Shown in pieces: positions 14,667 through 17,873 of a stretch of DNA of 17,873 nt. The notes under the pieces are model-generated. The model was not told the origin of the DNA, did not search any database, and saw only the letters and a list, made by a program, of their open reading frames with translations. The position numbers and the translations under genes were made by a program. Position 1 is the stretch's first letter. Every line of letters begins with the position of its first letter. This DNA is from Alphaproteobacteria bacterium (GTDB lineage: Bacteria; Pseudomonadota; Alphaproteobacteria; Micavibrionales; UBA2020), in contig JADYYV010000074.1 of assembly GCA_020853455.1 (NCBI GenBank), positions 1-17,873 of the forward strand. The letters run 5' to 3'.

Positions 14667-14929
14667 GGTGTTGCTCCTGTTTTCGGGGCGCCCAGTTTTG
14701 CGGGTTTGCCAAGCTGCGGCGATAAATCTTCGCGCAGCCCCTTCACTTCGGTTGCAAGCGCGGTGAGCGCGTTTGCGATGCTGTTGAAGGCGGCGAGCAT
14801 CTGCGCATCGGTCTTGCGCTGCGCGGCCTGCGCGCTGTCGAACATGCTGCCCAGTTCGCGGATGTCGTGCCGGATGCCGCGCATTGAATCATCGGCATCG
14901 TCGTATGAACTGACTCGTGCAAAGGCCAA
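14663..14929 (-). CDS. Tandem mini-protein family, member 1 (first in operon)
   Basis: From TTG at 14929 the product has 88 residues. That start is chosen because a strong AGGAG lies exactly 6 bases before it. An ATG at 14947 would add six residues but has no ribosome binding site and would place the AGGAG inside the gene. The sequence has SSYDDADDSMRGIRHDIREL (aromatic-Asp motif), KTDAQMLAAFNSIANALTAL and the tail TEVKGLREDLSPQLGKPAKL, where Gly replaces the usual Asp of DKP. As the first gene of a chain of four-base overlaps and 3-4-base gaps, it sets entry of ribosomes into the operon. Function unknown. Confidence 0.8.
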   Translation of the reverse strand: MAFARVSSYDDADDSMRGIRHDIRELGSMFDSAQAAQRKTDAQMLAAFNSIANALTALATEVKGLREDLSPQLGKPAKLGAPKTGATP

Positions 14930-14968
14930 AAGAATCTCCTGCCACATTAGGAAAAATGTACTGGCCTA

Positions 14969-14996
14969 ATTAAGCAGGTATATGAAAATAAGTCAA
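14969..14996 (-). promoter_or_regulatory. Candidate promoter of the seven-gene operon
   Basis: On the minus strand TTGACT (14996-14991) is followed after 16 bases by CTTAAT (14974-14969). The start point near 14962 gives a leader of about 33 bases before the TTG start at 14929. Confidence 0.45.
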
Positions 14997-15044
14997 CCGA
15001 AACAGGTGGCTGGAATGACGCTAACCCATTGATGCGCCAATGCC

Positions 15045-15061
15045 ATCCAAGATTCTTGGAT
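15045..15061. repeat. 17-bp perfect palindrome downstream of pyrE
   Basis: ATCCAAGA-T-TCTTGGAT has two perfect 8-base arms around one base. A weaker dyad, CATTG/CAATG, lies just beside it (15027-15042). It is located after pyrE and before the seven-gene promoter on the same strand. There is no T tract, so a classical terminator is unlikely; an operator or a Rho-linked RNA end is possible. Confidence 0.5.
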
Positions 15062-15073
15062 ATTATGTAAATG

Positions 15074-15751
15074 TCAGGCCGTTTTCGTCCGTTCAAACGC
15101 GCCGCCGTGGTCGCGCGACCATTCGGCGGGGGCACTCAGGAATTTTTCCACTTCGGCGAAGGTCGCTTCCGGGAACAGCTGCCGCGCGCGGGCTTCGGCC
15201 AGTACATCGCGCCAGGTGGCCAGCGCATGCAGCTTCAGTTTCGCATCGGCGAAAATCTGCGGGCTTTCCTTGTAGATGTTATAGAAGAAAACGGAGAACA
15301 CATCGTCCACAACCGCGCCGCCGTCGCGCAGCGCATTGCCGAACGCAACCTTGCTGGCGCCGTCGGTTGCAAGGTCTTCGACCAGCAGCACTTTCGCGCC
15401 TTCGGGCATTTCGCCTTCGATCTGCGCGCCGCGCCCGAAACCCTTGGGCTTCTTGCGCACATAGAGCATCGGTTTTCCGAGTTCTTCGGATATCCATGCG
15501 GCATAGGAAATGCCGGCGGTTTCGCCGCCCGCGATGTAATCGACGGATTTGATGTCGCAATTCGCCGTCAGCAATTCGCAGGCCATGCGGATAATCTCGC
15601 GCCGCGGCTCAAGGAACGAAATCACCTTGCGGCAGTCGATATAGACGGGGCTGGCCCAGCCGGAGGTGAAGATAAACGGCTTTTCCGCGTTGAAATGGAC
15701 AGCCTTGATGTCGATCAGCAGCTGCGCGGTGCGTTGTGCGGAGGTTGCCAT
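15074..15751 (-). CDS. pyrE: Orotate phosphoribosyltransferase
   Basis: It joins orotate to PRPP to give orotidine 5'-monophosphate, the fifth step of pyrimidine synthesis, in the cytoplasm. From the ATG at 15751 it has 225 residues, normal for alphaproteobacteria. Key motifs: FTSGWASPVYIDCRK (28-42), IAGGETAGISYA (73-84), the flexible catalytic loop YVRKKPKGFGRG (97-108), and the PRPP-binding VLLVEDLATDGASK (121-134). An ATG three codons further upstream (15760) falls inside the preceding gene; the TGATG junction with that gene supports 15751. The gene is translationally coupled to the small membrane protein gene before it. Confidence 0.95.
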   Translation of the reverse strand: MATSAQRTAQLLIDIKAVHFNAEKPFIFTSGWASPVYIDCRKVISFLEPRREIIRMACELLTANCDIKSVDYIAGGETAGISYAAWISEELGKPMLYVRKKPKGFGRGAQIEGEMPEGAKVLLVEDLATDGASKVAFGNALRDGGAVVDDVFSVFFYNIYKESPQIFADAKLKLHALATWRDVLAEARARQLFPEATFAEVEKFLSAPAEWSRDHGGAFERTKTA

Positions 15752-16074
15752 CAGAACCACCGTCCGCCGCCCGGGCGGCTGGGCGGCTTGAAGATCCAGT
15801 AATTGCGCACGACGAACATGACGATCAGGAACAGCGCCTCGATGCCGAGCGCGCCGATGACGGCGAAGGGCCAGCGGAATTTTTCGATGCTTTCGGCATC
15901 CAGCACGACCGACATGTTGAGAACCCAGGACGCGCAGATCATGGCGCAGGCGCCGACCACGGACCAGTTGAAAACACGGACCTGTTTTTCATTCGCGTAT
16001 TGCGGCTTGAAGGCGAAGAAGGCCCAGGCCACGGCAGCGCCGATAAAAAACATCAGGGCGATCAGTGGGCCCAT
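15751..16074 (-). CDS. Small three-segment membrane protein, coupled to pyrE
   Basis: The product has 107 residues with three clear hydrophobic segments: about 3-22 (LIALMFFIGAAVAWAFFAF), 35-56 (WSVVGACAMICASWVLNM) and 69-92 (FAVIGALGIEALFLIVMFVV). The C-terminus is short and basic (PPSRPGGGRW). The ATG is preceded by AAGGAG at 8 bases, a strong site. It shares one base with the pyrE start (TGATG). I recognise no family; a link to pyrimidine metabolism is only positional. A terminator hairpin sits about 20 bases upstream of its start. Confidence 0.82.
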   Translation of the reverse strand: MGPLIALMFFIGAAVAWAFFAFKPQYANEKQVRVFNWSVVGACAMICASWVLNMSVVLDAESIEKFRWPFAVIGALGIEALFLIVMFVVRNYWIFKPPSRPGGGRWF

Positions 16075-16093
16075 ATTTGCGGCTCCTTGCGTT

Positions 16094-16124
16094 AAAAAAG
16101 CACCTGTCGTGCAGGTGCTTTTTT
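16094..16124 (-). terminator. Terminator between the PilZ gene and the pyrE operon, possible attenuator
   Basis: AAAAAAGCACCTG, loop TCGTG, CAGGTGCTTTTTT: a stem with A and T tracts on both sides. It ends the PilZ transcript 38 bases after its stop. It also lies only 19 bases before the ATG of the membrane protein/pyrE pair, leaving no room for a complete promoter after it. Confidence 0.88.
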
Positions 16125-16161
16125 GTAGCCGTTTTCCGGCTGTTAATCAACTATATGCGGC

Positions 16162-16569
16162 TTACGCGCGTTGAGAAGCCGAAAAGCTCTGGGCATGGAA
16201 ACTGTCCAGCACGCGTTCGAACTTGCGGCGGGTTTCGGCCGAAAGCGGCGCGAACTCCGCCCCGATGCCGCGGCGCACCGCGCGCACGACCCGTCCGGAC
16301 TGCTGGATGCTGACCGTTTCGTTCGGCAGGCGGAAACGCAGCTGGAACTGCACGCGGTCGCCGACCACCAGCGATGTGCCGGGGGGCGGATCGAAGAAGA
16401 AACCGCCCATGCTCCAGTCCTTCAGGTGGAAAGACCGGTCGGCCACCACCACTTCGGCCTGCAGGGCCGGATGGCGCACATGCCGGCGGCGCGCCTGTGC
16501 GTCCTCTTTGTTGAGGCTGCCGTCGCCAAGACCAAGTTTTTGAAGAATCGTTTCGATGATCATGTTCAT
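16162..16569 (-). CDS. PilZ domain protein, probable c-di-GMP receptor
   Basis: The product has 135 residues. Both halves of the PilZ c-di-GMP binding signature are present: the arginine motif RRHVR (R28xxxR32) and DWSMGG (DxSxxG, Asp51-Ser53-Gly56), followed by the beta-barrel core (VGDRVQFQLRFRLPNE, SGRVVRAVRRGIGAEFAPL). It should bind c-di-GMP in the cytoplasm and pass the signal on to an unknown partner, for example in motility or surface polymer control. It is a stand-alone PilZ with a short N-terminal helix (MIIETILQKLGLGD). The second ATG (16563) is better spaced from the AGGGG site than the first, so the true start may be two codons later. It has its own promoter and terminator. Confidence 0.9.
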   Translation of the reverse strand: MNMIIETILQKLGLGDGSLNKEDAQARRRHVRHPALQAEVVVADRSFHLKDWSMGGFFFDPPPGTSLVVGDRVQFQLRFRLPNETVSIQQSGRVVRAVRRGIGAEFAPLSAETRRKFERVLDSFHAQSFSASQRA

Positions 16570-16622
16570 GTTCCCCTGTTCTGTCCCGTAATACAGCCCG
16601 GTTTCTTAAACACCTGCTATAA

Positions 16623-16650
16623 ATCATAGGCCAAATCGCGATAAATTCAA
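16623..16650 (-). promoter_or_regulatory. Candidate promoter of the PilZ gene
   Basis: On the minus strand TTGAAT (16650-16645) is followed after 16 bases by TATGAT (16628-16623, five of six matches). The leader is about 47 bases. The rest of the region between PilZ and rpmI is AT-rich and shows no gene. Confidence 0.55.
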
Positions 16651-16741
16651 GTTTTTCAATGCCATAAATGGGAAAGCGAAGGTCAAAACGCAGCAAAATG
16701 CCAATATTATGGAGAAATGCGGGCAAAACGGGTGCTTTCCC

Positions 16742-16773
16742 TTGACTCTATCGACCCCCATCCCCTATATATT
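16742..16773 (+). promoter_or_regulatory. Promoter of rpmI-rplT
   Basis: TTGACT (16742-16747) is followed by a TATATATT run (16766-16773), with TATATA at 18-base spacing. The leader is about 85 bases long and contains a small hairpin, GCAGCA-GCTAT-TGCTGC (16785-16801). In other bacteria L20 represses this operon through a leader RNA structure; whether this leader does so cannot be told by eye. Confidence 0.6.
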
Positions 16774-16862
16774 CTCTCCATAAAGCAGCAGCTATTGCTG
16801 CAACCGTGATCTGGCTCGGATTGGCTGCCTCGATGACGGTTTATTCTTGAAAGGAAAACAAA

Positions 16863-17120
16863 ATGCCAAAGATGAAAACGCACTCGGGCGCGAAGAAGCG
16901 CTTCAGTGTCACCCGCCGGGGTAAAGTGCAGGCTCGCGCCGCACATAAACGCCACCGCATGAGCGGCAAATCCAAACGTATGAAACTCGCTGGTTGCTCG
17001 ACGCTGATCCTGAACGGATCGGACGCCCGCATCATTCTCGACGATTTCATGCCCTACCAGCGCAAGCTGCAGCGCAAGAAACGCCGCTACGACGGCCCTA
17101 ACAAGAAGGAAGCCGCATAA
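16863..17120 (+). CDS. rpmI: Large ribosomal subunit protein bL35
   Basis: It starts MPKMKTHSGAKKRFSVTRRGKV and keeps the family core (AHKRHRMSGKSKRMKLAG) and the usual end-of-domain motif DDFMPY. bL35 normally has about 65 residues and stops close to that motif. This protein has 85, with an extra basic tail (QRKLQRKKRRYDGPNKKEAA). The ribosome binding site is AAAGGA. Its stop overlaps the start of rplT by one base (TAATG), so the two are translationally coupled. infC, which often precedes rpmI, is not there. Confidence 0.95.
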   Translation: MPKMKTHSGAKKRFSVTRRGKVQARAAHKRHRMSGKSKRMKLAGCSTLILNGSDARIILDDFMPYQRKLQRKKRRYDGPNKKEAA

Positions 17121-17497
17121 TGGCACGCGTCAAGGGAGGCACAGCCTCGATCAACCGCCACAAGAAAATTCTCGAACTGGCAAAAGGCTATCGCGGCCGT
17201 GGCAGCAAATGCTACCGCGTCGCCATCGAAAAAGTCGAAAAGGCACTGCGTTACGCATACCGCGACCGTCGCAACAAGAAACGCGACTTCCGCGGTTTGT
17301 GGATCCAGCGTATCAACGCCGGCGCACGCCTGAACGGCCTGACCTATTCCACGCTGATGAACGGCCTGAAACTGGCCGGCAACCAGCTGGACCGCAAAGT
17401 CCTGTCGGACATCGCGATCCATGACGCAGCCGGCTTCGCCGCCATCGCCGCACAGGCGAAAGCGGCGCTGGATGCGCAGAAGAAAAAAGCCGCTTAA
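17120..17497 (+). CDS. rplT: Large ribosomal subunit protein bL20
   Basis: The product has 125 residues, slightly longer than the usual 117-120. The sequence is very well conserved: MARVKGGTASINRHKKILEL, AKGYRGRGSKCYRVA, ALRYAYRDRRNKKRDFRGLW, IQRINAGARLNGLTYSTLMN and LDRKVLSDIAIHD. bL20 is needed for early 50S assembly, binding 23S rRNA, and in some bacteria represses its own operon. A short Ala/Lys tail (DAQKKKAA) makes up the extra length. The gene is followed by a terminator rather than pheS, so rpmI-rplT forms a closed two-gene unit. Confidence 0.97.
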   Translation: MARVKGGTASINRHKKILELAKGYRGRGSKCYRVAIEKVEKALRYAYRDRRNKKRDFRGLWIQRINAGARLNGLTYSTLMNGLKLAGNQLDRKVLSDIAIHDAAGFAAIAAQAKAALDAQKKKAA

Positions 17498-17519
17498 GCT
17501 TTTCTTCGGATAAAAGATA

Positions 17520-17549
17520 AAAAAGCCCCGGTGAAAACCGGGGCTTTTT
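17520..17549. terminator. Bidirectional terminator after rplT
   Basis: AAAAAGCCCCGGT, loop GAAA, ACCGGGGCTTTTT: a strong stem-loop with A and T tracts on both sides, between rplT and the convergent gene at 17574. It probably ends both transcripts. Confidence 0.93.
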
Positions 17550-17573
17550 CTTTGATCTGTTTTCTAAAACTTT

Positions 17574-17864
17574 TTACCCGCCGTTTTTCTGGCCAAGGCC
17601 GTAGGTTTCGATCGGTTTTGCGCCGGACGGATCGAAGGCGCGGGCATCTGCCGCGCGCGTATCGGCCGCAACCGTGCCGAATTCCTGCTTGATCGTGGCA
17701 TCGGGATTGACGATGCGCGACGCGCCGATTTTTTCTTCGGGGTTATACTCTTTCGCATTGCGCGCGCCGACCGCCGCTTCGTTCGGCTTGATGCCGCGCT
17801 TGCGGGCGAAATCGTCGGTGTTCACTTTATTCGATTTATCGGTTGCGCGGTCGATATGGCGCAT
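17574..17864 (-). CDS. Small soluble protein of unknown function, start near window edge
   Basis: From the ATG at 17864 the product has 96 residues. The frame stays open to the last base of the window, so an upstream start is possible; GAAGG four bases before this ATG makes it a fair choice. The protein is hydrophilic and charged, with few hydrophobic residues, many Ala, Asp and Lys, and turn-rich segments (KEYNPEEKIGASRIVNPDAT, ARAFDPSGAKPIETYGLGQ). It is probably partly disordered. No domain, signal peptide or membrane segment is visible, and I do not recognise it. Confidence 0.65.
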   Translation of the reverse strand: MRHIDRATDKSNKVNTDDFARKRGIKPNEAAVGARNAKEYNPEEKIGASRIVNPDATIKQEFGTVAADTRAADARAFDPSGAKPIETYGLGQKNGG

Positions 17865-17873
17865 GATGCCTTC

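Noticed and set aside
14458..14712. N-terminal extension of tandem family member 3
   Set aside because: The added residues are basic low-quality sequence made by reading member 2 out of frame; the start at 14457 has the family N-terminus and the ATGA overlap.
13172..14947. Seven-gene array as phage tail or toxin-antitoxin cluster
   Set aside because: No phage structural, lysis or integrase genes nearby, no toxin fold or DNA-binding motif, and all seven members are related to each other, unlike a two-partner system.

Overview
The window looks like a chromosomal segment of a GC-rich alphaproteobacterium. Evidence is the alphaproteobacterial-style PyrE, the rpmI-rplT pair, a site-2 protease with CBS domains, and a TTAA-N7-TTAAC sequence that matches the CtrA box. 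I cannot name genus or order. There are no rRNA or tRNA genes, CRISPR arrays, transposases or phage structural genes. Most of the DNA is coding, and several genes are of unknown function.

Layout. Positions 1-5474: the end of a small membrane protein gene, a HEAT-like helical repeat gene (-) divergent from an ankyrin gene (+) across a CtrA-type promoter region, and a 1065-residue exported AMIN/TPR-like protein gene (-) that meets the ankyrin gene tail to tail on a shared CTAG. Positions 5475-7703: a palindromic 82-bp repeat, a terminator, a gene of unknown function and argE (-). Positions 7704-10900: two tandem paralogous genes (+) whose products look like double, catalytically dead RelA/SpoT-type HD domains. 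Positions 10840-13170: a gene-poor stretch with inverted repeats, a lipoprotein gene (-), and an M50 protease/CBS gene (+) followed by a second 82-bp repeat. Positions 13172-14929: seven small, tightly packed, mutually related genes (-). Positions 15074-16569: pyrE, a small membrane protein gene and a PilZ gene (all -). Positions 16742-17549: rpmI-rplT (+) with promoter and terminator, then a gene of unknown function running to the window edge (-).

How the genes work together. The housekeeping parts are arginine synthesis (argE), pyrimidine synthesis (pyrE) and the large ribosomal subunit (rpmI, rplT). Signalling and envelope parts are the PilZ protein (c-di-GMP), the M50/CBS protease, the lipoprotein and the AMIN/TPR protein. 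The two most unusual items are the seven-member translationally coupled family of coiled-coil-like mini-proteins with a shared DKPxKL-type tail, and the tandem pseudo-HD pair with four repeats of an ETGL motif and a common FDL C-terminus. I know of no described system matching either one, but only database searches can show novelty.
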